Shown piece by piece: positions 39,899-48,076 of a stretch of DNA of 64,000 bases. The notes below the pieces were generated by a model. That model ran no database searches. It was given only the letters and a program-made list of their open reading frames with translations, and was not told the DNA's origin. Each line of letters starts with the position of its first letter. Position 1 is the first letter of the stretch. Origin of the DNA: Phycisphaerae bacterium (GTDB lineage Bacteria; Planctomycetota; Phycisphaerae; Sedimentisphaerales; Anaerobacaceae); NCBI GenBank assembly GCA_012744475.1, contig JAAYBV010000053.1, positions 1-64,000 of the forward strand. The letters are read 5' to 3'. The translations under genes were made by a program, and so were the position numbers.

Positions 39899-42610
39899 CT
39901 ATTTGACTGTCTCTGCGATTTCCCACCAGAGCCTCGGATAGCCCTGCCCCTCATCGATCCACCACAGGTCGTCGGTCCCGTTGGCGGTCTCGCCCACGAA
40001 ATCCCACCCCGCGTCGAGATACGTCGCCGCTGTCTGCATCTGGGCCGTCGTCAACCCCGTCCCGGTCGGGCTGGTCTTCTGCCCACTCGTCTCGATGTCC
40101 CAGAAGGAGTTGAAGACACCGAAACTGCCACCGGAATTCCACCCGACCAAGCCACCGACGCGTTCCTGGCCGCTCACATGGCCTGTCGAGTGGCAGTTCG
40201 TGACTGTGCCGTCACGTCGGTATCCGATCAGACCGCCGACTTGTTGTGTTCCCACAGCCACGGCCTTCGAGTAGCAGTCTGTGATTGAACTGAAACTTGA
40301 GCCCGCCAGACCGCCGATCTCGTCGAAACCGTCCACCGTTCCTGTCGAACAGCAAGTTGCGATTGTACTGTCCTTGAAGTTGTACCCCACGAGGCCACCC
40401 ACCATCCTCCTGCCTGTGACACTGCCGTGGGAGCGACAACCAACCACATCGCCGGCGCAGTCGCGTTCGCGTGACGTGAATAGTCCGTTCAGGCCCAACA
40501 CGCCACCCACGTAGACGTCGCCAGTGATGTCACATAGTGTGCTGCTATTTGCAGTGGTGCCAACATTCCTTCCGACCAGACCGCCGACGCAATCATCGCC
40601 GGTCACGAGGCTTGTGGCATTGCAGTCGATCACCGTCCCGGCATTATCACCCACGAGACCGCCGACGGGTGAGCCGCCCGTGACCGCGCAGCTTGAAGAA
40701 CAATTCTGGACGGTGCCTTGGTTGTCTCCGACCACGGCGCCGACACTTCCGTCTCCCGATACACGGCCCCCAACCACATGACAATTAGCGACGTTCCCTT
40801 CCGCCAGATGGCCTACCATTGCACCGATGCAGTTCCCCTCGCCGGCGTCAATGTCCGGCTCCAGCAAGGCGAGATTCCTGATCTCGGCGATTGCGCCGGC
40901 GACGTACCCGAACATCCCCACAAGCTCTTGGCCCTGAGATCGCCGGGTGAGATGTGCGATCGCGTGGCCATTGCCGTCGAAGACCCCGACGAACGGTCTT
41001 TGGTCGTTTCCGATGATGTTGAAGGTGTCTCCTGGGTAGCTTGACAGGTCAATGTCTGCCATCAGTCTGAAATGGGCGTCCCACTCGTACACGCACAAGC
41101 TAACCAGGCCGAGTTGCTCGGCAGTGTGGACCATGTATGGTCTCTCCGCTGTTCCTTCGCCCTCCACGAACATCAGCCTGAACTCCTTGTCCCACTCGCA
41201 AGGAAACAGATCGATTACTTCTGAATCCTCGACCGTGCGAATCAGGTAAGGGTCGTCGCTCGTTCCGGTGCCCACCAAGAAATCAGACAACCGAACTGCC
41301 GCAATATCCTGGCCAGCCCGGCCTTCCCACCAGAGCCTTGGGTAGTCATTGCCCTCGTCGATAGTCCAAATCCCCTCGTTGCCACAGGTGGCCCAGCCAA
41401 GGTAGGTCTCGCCCATCTGCATCTCGGACGTGGCCATGCCGACTCCGCCGGCACTGGTTGTTTGCCCGCTCGTCTCCACATTCCAAAAGGACTGGAAGAC
41501 GGTTCCTGAACCTTCGCCGAAGCAGATCAGACCACCAGCATTCCGATCGCCGGTGACTGCGCTCACCGAGTAACAGTTGATGACATCTCCATAATAGTTG
41601 TAAGCCACGAGTCCGCCCGCTGATTGGACACCTGTCACGCAGGTTGCCGAGTAGCAGTTCACGATAGCTCCACTGTTGACTGCCACAAGACCGGCGGCAT
41701 CCCAAGTACTGGTGACCGTGCCGCCCTGCACATAACAGTTGCGCACAGTCCCCGACCTGAGGTGGCCTACCAGCGCGGCTACGCCAGACACGTTGGGATC
41801 GACCACGCCTATATTCTTGATTTCCGCGTTGGGATTGTGAATATACATGAACACTGCCCCCCCACCGCCCTCTGTGCAGGTGAGCCGGGAAATCGTGTGG
41901 CCGCCGCCGTCAAAGACACCGGTAAACGGCACTTGATCTCGCATAACACTGTACCCGATGGCGTTGAAATCGGAACTGCCGCTGGCCGACAGGTCGATAT
42001 CGGCGGTCAGCACAAAGTGTTTGTTCCAGTCGTTGCGGTGCGTGCCGATGGCGTTCATGTGCTCGGCGGTGGCGATCTGGTAGGGGGTGTTGGGCTCGCC
42101 CGTGCCTCCGGCGTATTTGCGGGTGGCGACGGCGTCGATGGCGAAGATGAAGAAGTCGGCGCTGTTGGGCGGCGGGGTGGTTTCGCCCGTCAGCCGCACT
42201 GTGTCGTCGGTGAACATCACTGTCAGTCCGACCGTGCTGCCGTCGACGGTCTGACCGGTGAACTCGATGGCGTCGTCTGCTACGATCCCGCGCAAGCCCG
42301 TCAGGTTGAAGGCCGCGTTCGGATCGAGCGTTCGCATCGGTTCCGTCGCGTCGACGGCGTTGGCGTCGACCTGCTCGAATCGGGCGGTCCCCGCGTCGGG
42401 ATCGACGATCAGGCAGAACTGGCCCTCGACTGAGTACGTCCAGTGGACGCCCGCAAAGCCGCCCGTCTGCACGATCGTGCTCTGCTCGGGCGAGAACACG
42501 TACCGATCTGCCCGGACGCCCGTTTCATCGGCTTGGGTCGTCGCCACGAGAAGCGACAGGCCAAGCAGTGCAAAGACCCACATGTAATTGCGTGTTTTGC
42601 CCGCTTCCAT
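39899..42610 (-). CDS. Large secreted GLUG-repeat surface protein
   Basis: A 903-residue protein with a signal peptide (MWVFALLGLSLLVATTQA) after the ATG at 42610 (RBS AGGAGG). From about residue 200 it is built of repeats such as 'GGLVGYNFKDSTIATC', 'GGLVGDNAGTVIDC' and 'VGGLIGYRRDGTVTNC': the GLUG motif, which folds into a beta-solenoid and is common in surface and adhesin proteins. Blocks ending 'DYPRLWWEGRAGQDI' and 'GYPRLWWEIAETV' occur about 375 residues apart (near 525 and 900). No C-terminal sorting signal is seen. It probably binds surfaces or carbohydrates. The frame upstream of 42610 translates a repeat and is not coding. Confidence 0.85.
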   Translation of the reverse strand: MEAGKTRNYMWVFALLGLSLLVATTQADETGVRADRYVFSPEQSTIVQTGGFAGVHWTYSVEGQFCLIVDPDAGTARFEQVDANAVDATEPMRTLDPNAAFNLTGLRGIVADDAIEFTGQTVDGSTVGLTVMFTDDTVRLTGETTPPPNSADFFIFAIDAVATRKYAGGTGEPNTPYQIATAEHMNAIGTHRNDWNKHFVLTADIDLSASGSSDFNAIGYSVMRDQVPFTGVFDGGGHTISRLTCTEGGGGAVFMYIHNPNAEIKNIGVVDPNVSGVAALVGHLRSGTVRNCYVQGGTVTSTWDAAGLVAVNSGAIVNCYSATCVTGVQSAGGLVAYNYYGDVINCYSVSAVTGDRNAGGLICFGEGSGTVFQSFWNVETSGQTTSAGGVGMATSEMQMGETYLGWATCGNEGIWTIDEGNDYPRLWWEGRAGQDIAAVRLSDFLVGTGTSDDPYLIRTVEDSEVIDLFPCEWDKEFRLMFVEGEGTAERPYMVHTAEQLGLVSLCVYEWDAHFRLMADIDLSSYPGDTFNIIGNDQRPFVGVFDGNGHAIAHLTRRSQGQELVGMFGYVAGAIAEIRNLALLEPDIDAGEGNCIGAMVGHLAEGNVANCHVVGGRVSGDGSVGAVVGDNQGTVQNCSSSCAVTGGSPVGGLVGDNAGTVIDCNATSLVTGDDCVGGLVGRNVGTTANSSTLCDITGDVYVGGVLGLNGLFTSRERDCAGDVVGCRSHGSVTGRRMVGGLVGYNFKDSTIATCCSTGTVDGFDEIGGLAGSSFSSITDCYSKAVAVGTQQVGGLIGYRRDGTVTNCHSTGHVSGQERVGGLVGWNSGGSFGVFNSFWDIETSGQKTSPTGTGLTTAQMQTAATYLDAGWDFVGETANGTDDLWWIDEGQGYPRLWWEIAETVK

Positions 42611-42737
42611 GAGTTGTCGTCCTCCTCTCGGCCCGAATCCGGGCCAAGCCCACATTCCGCCGGCTCGCTCATACGCCTCCGGCCGCCAGCTATTAGTATA
42701 GCAGGAGAGGCCCTCCGGTTCAATCGCCAGAGGGACT

Positions 42738-42890
42738 GAAACTCGAAGCACGAAACCCGAAATCCGAAACAAATTCGAATGACGCAAATACGAATGTCCC
42801 AAACTCCCGGCCGAAGGCCGTTTTCGGATTTGAGGCTTTGGGCCTTCGAGCTTGTTTCGGATTTCGAGTTTCGGATTTCGGATTTGGCGC
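42738..42890. repeat. Family B repeat, second copy
   Basis: A 153-bp segment matching 37892-38047 in order and content: GAAGCACGAAACCCGAAATC at one end, GTTTCGGATTTCGAGTTTCG near the other, with the CCGGCCGAAGGCCG hairpin in the middle. It lies in the gene-free gap 42611-43072 upstream of the GLUG gene. Confidence 0.8.
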
Positions 42891-42900
42891 AAGCGCGGTG

Positions 42901-43027
42901 GGTGGCAGCCTCAAATGCGCTAGCGTTTGGGGATGGTGAAACGCTGAGGAAGTCCCGCGACGCCCGGCCACCCCGCCAGTCCGCCATCCCCAAGGCTTCG
43001 CTGCGCTGCGCCTTGAGGCTGCCACAC
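42901..43027. repeat. Family C repeat, GTGGCAGCCTCAA inverted element
   Basis: An approximately 127-bp element with inverted ends GGTGGCAGCCTCAA ... TTGAGGCTGCCAC. Related elements lie at 44091-44184 and 47361-47466. It adjoins the family B copy on one side and the family A copy on the other. Confidence 0.75.
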
Positions 43028-43058
43028 GCAAGCTTGCGCCATCGGAATAGGGTCCGGC

Positions 43059-43086
43059 GTAGGGGCGAATGATCATTCGCCCCTAC
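43059..43086. repeat. Palindromic repeat, family A, containing a stop codon
   Basis: A perfect 28-bp palindrome (GTAGGGGCGAATGATCATTC, then GCCCCTAC). The TGA stop of the sugar isomerase/epimerase gene (43073-43075) lies in its centre. Confidence 0.85.
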
Positions 43087-44071
43087 TTTTGATGCAGGCC
43101 AGGGACTCTTTCGCGGTGCGGTCGAGGTTCTCGATGTCGCCGCCGCCGTCGAGGACTTCGCACATCTCGTAGGCGATATAGCCCTGGTAGCCGATCTCGC
43201 GGAGGGCTGCAAAGAAGGTTTTGTAGTCGATGATGCCCTTGCCGAGCGGGACGGCCCGCAGCACCGTGCCCTGTTCGAGGAAGTTGGTCAGGTTGCGGCT
43301 GTAGTGGTACCGCGGCTGGCGCACGTAGTCGGCGGCGGTCGTGTGGATCATATACGGGGCCATCTTCCGGACGGAGGCCCGCAGCTCGTCGGCGCCAAGG
43401 CCCTGGAGCGTGGGCGTCCACGGATCGTACGCGGCCTTGACGTTGGGCAGGTTCACCTCGTTGAGCAGCCAGAGCATGGTGTCGTGGTGCGCGCCGATGT
43501 CGTGGTGGTTCTGCACGGCCAGGGTGATGCCGTATTTAGCGGCTTCTTTGCCCGCCAGGCGCAGACCCTCGACGACCGTCGCATACTGCCTGTCATACGG
43601 GATGTCGGGCCGCTCGTAGCCGGTGAAGACGCGGACCACGTCGGTGCCGAGGTCGCGGGCGAGCCTGGCCAGCTCTCCCACATACGCGGCCTGGATCTCG
43701 ACGTTCGGGATGCCCAGCTTGTCGCTGCCGGCGGTGAAGTCGGTGTAGCCGGCCAGGCAGACCAGCTCAAGGCCCAGCCCTTCGATCCGTCGTCGCAACG
43801 CCTGACGCGCCGCCTCGTCGTAGTCCAGCGGCGAAACGTGCGGACGCTTGGCCATCAGCATCACGCCGTCGTAGCCCAGCTCCTTGGCCTTCACGAGAAA
43901 CTCGTCGACCGTCAGCTTCGCCTGGCCGCGCCACACGCCGGCGTAGCTGACCGAATGCAGGCAGGTCTTGATCTTGAAGTCGCTCGGATTGCCCGTCGGC
44001 GTCTTCTGGGCGAATGAGTTTCCGATACACAGCATACACACGATCGATGCGGCAACAACTGGCTTTAGCAT
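43073..44071 (-). CDS. Secreted sugar phosphate isomerase/epimerase-like TIM barrel
   Basis: A 332-residue protein with a signal peptide (MLKPVVAASIVCMLCIGNSF). The domain shows 'KELGYDGVMLMAKRPHVSPL', 'GTDVVRVFTGYERPDIPYDR', 'YGITLAVQNHHDIGAHHDTM' and 'GYQGYIAYEMCEV', matching xylose isomerase-like/AP endonuclease 2 barrels, with His and Glu ligands for a metal. RBS AAGGAG precedes the ATG at 44071. Family members include inosose dehydratases and hydroxypyruvate isomerases; export points to a carbohydrate-related role. The last residues (SRGE) and stop come from the palindromic repeat. Confidence 0.85.
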   Translation of the reverse strand: MLKPVVAASIVCMLCIGNSFAQKTPTGNPSDFKIKTCLHSVSYAGVWRGQAKLTVDEFLVKAKELGYDGVMLMAKRPHVSPLDYDEAARQALRRRIEGLGLELVCLAGYTDFTAGSDKLGIPNVEIQAAYVGELARLARDLGTDVVRVFTGYERPDIPYDRQYATVVEGLRLAGKEAAKYGITLAVQNHHDIGAHHDTMLWLLNEVNLPNVKAAYDPWTPTLQGLGADELRASVRKMAPYMIHTTAADYVRQPRYHYSRNLTNFLEQGTVLRAVPLGKGIIDYKTFFAALREIGYQGYIAYEMCEVLDGGGDIENLDRTAKESLACIKSRGE

Positions 44072-44090
44072 GGCAGCGCTCCTTGTAGGG

Positions 44091-44184
44091 TGTGTGGCAG
44101 CCTCAAGCGTCCCGATGTACATCGGGAGGGATGGCTTGCTCCTGGAGACCATCCCCAAGTCCTGCGGACTTGAGGATGCCACCC
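44091..44184. repeat. Family C repeat, second copy
   Basis: An approximately 94-bp element with TGTGTGGCAGCCTCAAG ... ACTTGAGGATGCCACCC ends and an inner palindrome CCCGATGTACATCGGG. It lies between the epimerase-like gene and the AsmA-like gene. Confidence 0.7.
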
Positions 44185-44192
44185 GACGTTGG

Positions 44193-44225
44193 TACGGGCG
44201 TCCCGGCGCGCCGGGACGCCCCTAC
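44193..44225. repeat. Palindromic repeat, GGGCGTCCCGGCGCGCC type, containing a stop codon
   Basis: A 33-bp GC palindrome (GTACGGGCGTCCCGGCGCGC then CGGGACGCCCCTAC). The TAG stop of the AsmA-like gene (44222-44224) is in its last bases. Confidence 0.8.
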
Positions 44226-45001
44226 GGTTTGACGATGTCTTTGAGGCCCTCGGTGATTCCGCGTCCAATCTGCTCGGCGCTGTTCTTGCCGTTTCCGAAG
44301 ATGATCCGGCCGATGTCGATGGCCTTGTCCAGCACGTTGCTCAGGCCGGAGATCATCTCCTTGGGCAGCACGTCGCCCCCCTGTTCGGCGATGCCCATCG
44401 CCACCGCCAGCAGGACCTTGGTGGCCAGCGCCGCGACGTCCATCCGCTCGTTGCGCCCCAGATCGGTCATCTCGATCGTGCCGAGCTTGAACGTCACCGT
44501 GTCGGCCTGTCCCGGGATCGGCAGCAGCTTGACCAGCACCGTGACGTTCGTGATTTCGAGATGATCGATTACCAGTTTCTTGCCCGAAGGCTGTCGGTCT
44601 CGCTCCAACGCCCCGATGACCTCGTGCAGGTTGTTGTCGAGACCCTTCTGCTCGATGAAGACCTTCATGCCGTCGAGCCGGATGTTCCTGATGAGCACCT
44701 CGTCGCTCAGCAGCGACTTTGTCTCGACCTCAATGGCGCCCTGGCTCAGATCGAGCAGCGTCGTCTGACTGTAGCCGGGCGGGTTGCCCACCGCGAGGGT
44801 CTCCAGTCCCAGAGTCCCCGCCAAGATTGACAGGTCGGCCTTCGCGACGTCCACCGGGACCTTGAGGGCCTTGGTGCCGGCCTTGCCGATCGCCACCCGC
44901 ACAGCGCTGTCGGCGAAGAAGTTGACGCCGAGCGCGCCACCCACGACAATCACCAGGCCGATCACGAAGACGGACTTGATGGATTTGAGTTTCTTACGCA
45001 T
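44222..45001 (-). CDS. AsmA-like envelope protein
   Basis: A 259-residue protein with an N-terminal membrane anchor ('SVFVIGLVIVVGGALGVN') followed by a mainly beta region. 'LETLAVGNPPGYSQTTLLDL' and 'SDEVLIRNIRLDGMKVFIEQ' are of the kind found in AsmA/TamB-type proteins, which line lipid or protein paths between membranes. It is shorter than AsmA. It lies 43 bp downstream of murA on the same strand, so a cell-envelope role fits. Its stop is in the 44193 repeat. Confidence 0.6.
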   Translation of the reverse strand: MRKKLKSIKSVFVIGLVIVVGGALGVNFFADSAVRVAIGKAGTKALKVPVDVAKADLSILAGTLGLETLAVGNPPGYSQTTLLDLSQGAIEVETKSLLSDEVLIRNIRLDGMKVFIEQKGLDNNLHEVIGALERDRQPSGKKLVIDHLEITNVTVLVKLLPIPGQADTVTFKLGTIEMTDLGRNERMDVAALATKVLLAVAMGIAEQGGDVLPKEMISGLSNVLDKAIDIGRIIFGNGKNSAEQIGRGITEGLKDIVKP

Positions 45002-45019
45002 GGCGATTCTCTCACTCGG

Positions 45020-45048
45020 GATAGGAGCGAATCATCATCCGCCCCTAC
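45020..45048. repeat. Palindromic repeat, family A, containing the murA stop codon
   Basis: A slightly degenerate copy (GATAGGAGCGAATCATCATC, then CGCCCCTAC). The TAG stop of murA (45045-45047) is in its right arm. Confidence 0.75.
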
Positions 45049-46322
45049 GGGGCGGGCGCGTCCTCGCGGAAGATCTGCGCGCCGAGCGGATTGAGCCGCT
45101 CTTCGATGCGCTCGTAGCCCCGGTCGATATGGTAAACTCGGTTGATGATCGTTGTGCCTTCCGCGGCCAGGCCCGCCAGGACCAGGGCCGCCGAGGCCCG
45201 CAGGTCAGAGGCCATCACCGGCGCGGCGACCAGGTTCTTGACGCCCGCGACGATGACCGCCGGACCCTCCTTACGAAGGTCCGCCGCCATGCGGTTCAGT
45301 TCCGCCACGTGCATGAAGCGGTCGGGGAAGATCTTCTCGATGACCACGCTGTTGCCCTCGGCCAGCGCCAGCAGCGCCATGAGCTGCGCCTGGAGGTCGG
45401 TTGGGAAGCCGGGGTACGGCTGCGTCGTCACGTCGGTGGGACGCAGATGGTCGGTCCCGGCCACGACACAGCCGTCGGCCGTCGGCTCGACCGTAACGCC
45501 GACGTTGCGCAGTTTGTCCACGACCGCCATCAAGTCGTCGAGCCGGCAGTTGACGAGCTTCAGCTCGCCTCGCGTGATGGCGGCCGCCACCATGAATGTC
45601 CCGGCCTCGATGCGGTCGGGAATGACCCTGTACTGGACGGGATGGAGGTGCGGCACGCCCTCGATCACCAGCCGCGGCGAGCCGATCCCGCTGATCCGGG
45701 CGCCCATCGCGTTAAGGCAATTGGCCAAGTCGCTGATCTCCGGCTCGCAGGCGGCCGACTCGACGACGGTTCGCCCCTTGGCCAGGGCGGCGGCCATCAT
45801 CACGTTGGCGGTCCCCAGAACGGTCGAGCCGAACGAACCGCCGAGGAAGATGCTCGCGCCGCGCAGGCCCTTGGGGGCTTCGGCGATGACGTAGCCGTTC
45901 TTCAGGTGGATCTCGGCGCCGAGCTCGCGCAGCCCTCGCACGTGCAGATTGATCGGGCGGTCGCCGATCGCGCAGCCGCCAGGCATCGAGACCTCGGCCC
46001 GCCCGCACCGCGCCAGCAGCGGGCCCAGAATGCAGATGCTGGCGCGCATCTTGCGGACGATCTCGTAGTCGCCCACCGGGTTGCTGATGACGCTGGCGTC
46101 GATGCGCATGGGCTCGTCAGCGTCCCGCTCGACCCGGCAGCCCAGCGTTTGCAGCAGGTCTCCGAACAGCCGCACGTCGGACAGCCGGGGAACGCCCGCC
46201 AGCGACGATTGGCCCTCCGCGAGTATGGCCGCCGCCATGATCGGCAACGCCGCGTTTTTCGAGCCGTTGACGGTGACCTGACCGGAAAGACGGACCGGTC
46301 CCTCAATCCGAAATATGTCCAT
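45045..46322 (-). CDS. murA: UDP-N-acetylglucosamine 1-carboxyvinyltransferase
   Basis: A 425-residue enzyme that adds enolpyruvate to UDP-GlcNAc, the first committed step of peptidoglycan synthesis. The catalytic cysteine is C117 in 'SMPGGCAIGDRPINLH', which makes it a fosfomycin-sensitive type. Other blocks: 'GQVTVNGSKNAALPIMAAAI' and 'GFPTDLQAQLMALLALAEGN'. Length is standard. The upstream frame extension is spurious: the ATG at 46322 begins MDIFRIEG. The presence of MurA shows the organism makes peptidoglycan. Confidence 0.95.
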   Translation of the reverse strand: MDIFRIEGPVRLSGQVTVNGSKNAALPIMAAAILAEGQSSLAGVPRLSDVRLFGDLLQTLGCRVERDADEPMRIDASVISNPVGDYEIVRKMRASICILGPLLARCGRAEVSMPGGCAIGDRPINLHVRGLRELGAEIHLKNGYVIAEAPKGLRGASIFLGGSFGSTVLGTANVMMAAALAKGRTVVESAACEPEISDLANCLNAMGARISGIGSPRLVIEGVPHLHPVQYRVIPDRIEAGTFMVAAAITRGELKLVNCRLDDLMAVVDKLRNVGVTVEPTADGCVVAGTDHLRPTDVTTQPYPGFPTDLQAQLMALLALAEGNSVVIEKIFPDRFMHVAELNRMAADLRKEGPAVIVAGVKNLVAAPVMASDLRASAALVLAGLAAEGTTIINRVYHIDRGYERIEERLNPLGAQIFREDAPAP

Positions 46323-46461
46323 GGCCTGTTTTCCTTGATAAGGCAGAGCCGCTCTGCCATACTTGGCCCGACCCGGCTCCGTCGGCGTAGTGTAGTGCAA
46401 CGGGGTGCGGTTTTCAACCCTCTTGGGGTCGGCTCGAGATGTTCGGCGAAAACGGAGGTCC

Positions 46462-47304
46462 ATGACGGCCATTACCATCGACCACGTTCTTACTCTGATC
46501 GGCATCGGCGTCTTCTCGACGTGGCTGGTGCGGACGTCGTTGGGACGCCGATCGCTGGTCGATTCGCCGCCACGCCGCAACGACATGCTGCCGCACGTGC
46601 CCTTCATTCCGTTCTTCCTGTGGCTGGTGGGGATCGTTGCCGTTCAGTCGGTGATCGACTCGTTTGTCCGTCCCGTCGAGGGGCGGCAGAAGGCGTTTCA
46701 GGATGCGGCGGTGCTGTGTGTCGTCGCGCTGGCGATTGCGTTCGGCGTGATTGTCCCCCTGGCGTCGATTCACTTCGCGCGGGGATTGAAGGGATTCGGC
46801 CTGCGGCTGCGCACGGTCCCGAGGGACCTCAGGGCGGCCGTTCTTCACCTCTTGGCGGTCTGGCCGCTCGTGCTGGCGGTGATTGTGGCCACAACGCAGG
46901 TCGGGCAGTGGATCAGCCAATGGTCGTCGGGCCGGGACTTCGAAATGCCCCGGCACGAGGCCCTCCAGCAGATGACCGAGTATGGGAGCGTCACACTCCT
47001 GGTGTTGCTGGCTTTCCTGGCAGTGGTGGTGGCTCCTCTGGTGGAGGAGATGATTTTCCGGGGCCTGTTCCAGACGGTGCTTCGCTCGTATCTGGCCAGG
47101 CCGTGGCCGGCCATCTTCCTGACGTCGGCGCTATTCGCGGTCGTGCATGGGGACAAGCCGCATTGGCCTGCCCTGTTCGTGCTGTCGATCGGGCTGGGGT
47201 ATGCGTATGAGAAAAGCGGATCGCTGTTCCGCCCCATCTTCATGCATGCGATGTTCAACGGGGTTGCTATCCTCGGCGCCCTGGCGGAGTCGAACCCGGC
47301 GTGA
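46462..47304 (+). CDS. CPBP (CAAX-type) intramembrane metalloprotease
   Basis: A 280-residue multi-pass protein. The motifs EE (195-196, in 'APLVEEMIFRGLFQTVLR'), 'LTSALFAVVHGDKPHWPALF' and 'PIFMHAMFNGVAILGALAE' are the three conserved motifs of the CPBP family. Family members process prenylated proteins or bacteriocin-type peptides, or work in membrane quality control; the substrate here is not known. RBS GGAGG precedes the ATG at 46462. It is divergent from murA, with 139 bp between the starts. Confidence 0.88.
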   Translation: MTAITIDHVLTLIGIGVFSTWLVRTSLGRRSLVDSPPRRNDMLPHVPFIPFFLWLVGIVAVQSVIDSFVRPVEGRQKAFQDAAVLCVVALAIAFGVIVPLASIHFARGLKGFGLRLRTVPRDLRAAVLHLLAVWPLVLAVIVATTQVGQWISQWSSGRDFEMPRHEALQQMTEYGSVTLLVLLAFLAVVVAPLVEEMIFRGLFQTVLRSYLARPWPAIFLTSALFAVVHGDKPHWPALFVLSIGLGYAYEKSGSLFRPIFMHAMFNGVAILGALAESNPA

Positions 47305-47360
47305 GGAAGACGCCCAGGGGGCTGGTCCGCGAGGCGTCTGTGAGATCGTTCTGGCAGCCG

Positions 47361-47466
47361 TGTGGCAGCGGCAAGCGCAGGCTTGCCGATGGTGATACGC
47401 GTGCCGTCGAAGCCATCGGCAAACTCCGCCTTGCTCTCCCGATGGCCATCGGGACCGCTGCCACAC
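47361..47466. repeat. Family C repeat, third copy
   Basis: An approximately 106-bp element with ends TGTGGCAGCGGCAAGC ... ACCGCTGCCACACA and an inner GATGGCCATCGGGA palindrome. It occupies part of the gap 47305-47634, which holds no gene. Confidence 0.65.
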
Positions 47467-47496
47467 ATGGCGCTCCGTGGTGGAAAACGGGCCTTG

Positions 47497-47542
47497 CCGC
47501 AGAATTCGCACAGACCCGTCCGTGAGTTTCTGCGGTTTTTTT
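47497..47542 (+). terminator. Possible terminator after the CPBP protease gene
   Basis: CCGCAGAA and TTTCTGCGG can pair with a 22-nt loop and are followed by TTTTTTT. The large loop makes it a weak candidate. Confidence 0.4.
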
Positions 47543-47634
47543 GTCGCGAAGCGGCTTTCTCGCCACTACAATGCACCCCTATATTGTCGCGAGGAGCGTA
47601 CACGATTTCGTCCGCTCCCGGAGAATGGAGAATC

Positions 47635-47976
47635 ATGGCAGAGGCACTCATGGAATTCAAAGAACCGAAGCTCAAAGTCGAATACGGGACCGAGGTCAGC
47701 ATCGTCACTTTCGCGGACGAGAATATCCTCGACGAGCAGCAGATCAAGAGACTCGAACAAGCCCTGCGTCCGGTCATCAAGGAAAATCTGAACAGGAAGC
47801 TTGTCCTGAATTTCGAAAACGTGCGGTTCATGTCGTCGGCTTTCCTGGGCCTGCTGGTGAAGGTCCACAAGAGGGTGATCGACCACGGCGGCCATTTGCA
47901 GTTGTTCAACCTCGATCCGAAGATCCAGAAGGTTTTCGAGATTACGCAACTGACGAAGGTGTTCGACATCGTGTAA
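47635..47976 (+). CDS. STAS domain, anti-sigma factor antagonist-like protein
   Basis: A 113-residue single-domain protein. 'VRFMSSAFLGLLVKVHKRV' matches the conserved SSxxLGLL segment of STAS, with the phosphorylatable Ser of SpoIIAA-type proteins at the first or second Ser. 'LQLFNLDPKIQKVFEITQL' is the usual C-terminal part. Such proteins bind anti-sigma factors or control partner-switch pathways. GGAG precedes the ATG at 47635. Its partner is not in the window, though the ECF fusion at 52757 is nearby. Confidence 0.88.
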   Translation: MAEALMEFKEPKLKVEYGTEVSIVTFADENILDEQQIKRLEQALRPVIKENLNRKLVLNFENVRFMSSAFLGLLVKVHKRVIDHGGHLQLFNLDPKIQKVFEITQLTKVFDIV

Positions 47977-48076
47977 CCGACGGCCTGCGCGAGCCTTGGC
48001 CGGCGGAGGATGGCGTCCGCTGTGAAACGGGATGAGGCGATGCAGAGGGGAATCGGCGGAATCGGTTCTGTCGATC

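Noticed and set aside
39899-42892. An extra 94 residues at the N-terminus of the GLUG protein
   Set aside because: The added part is a translation of the family B repeat; the ATG at 42610 has a strong RBS and a signal peptide.
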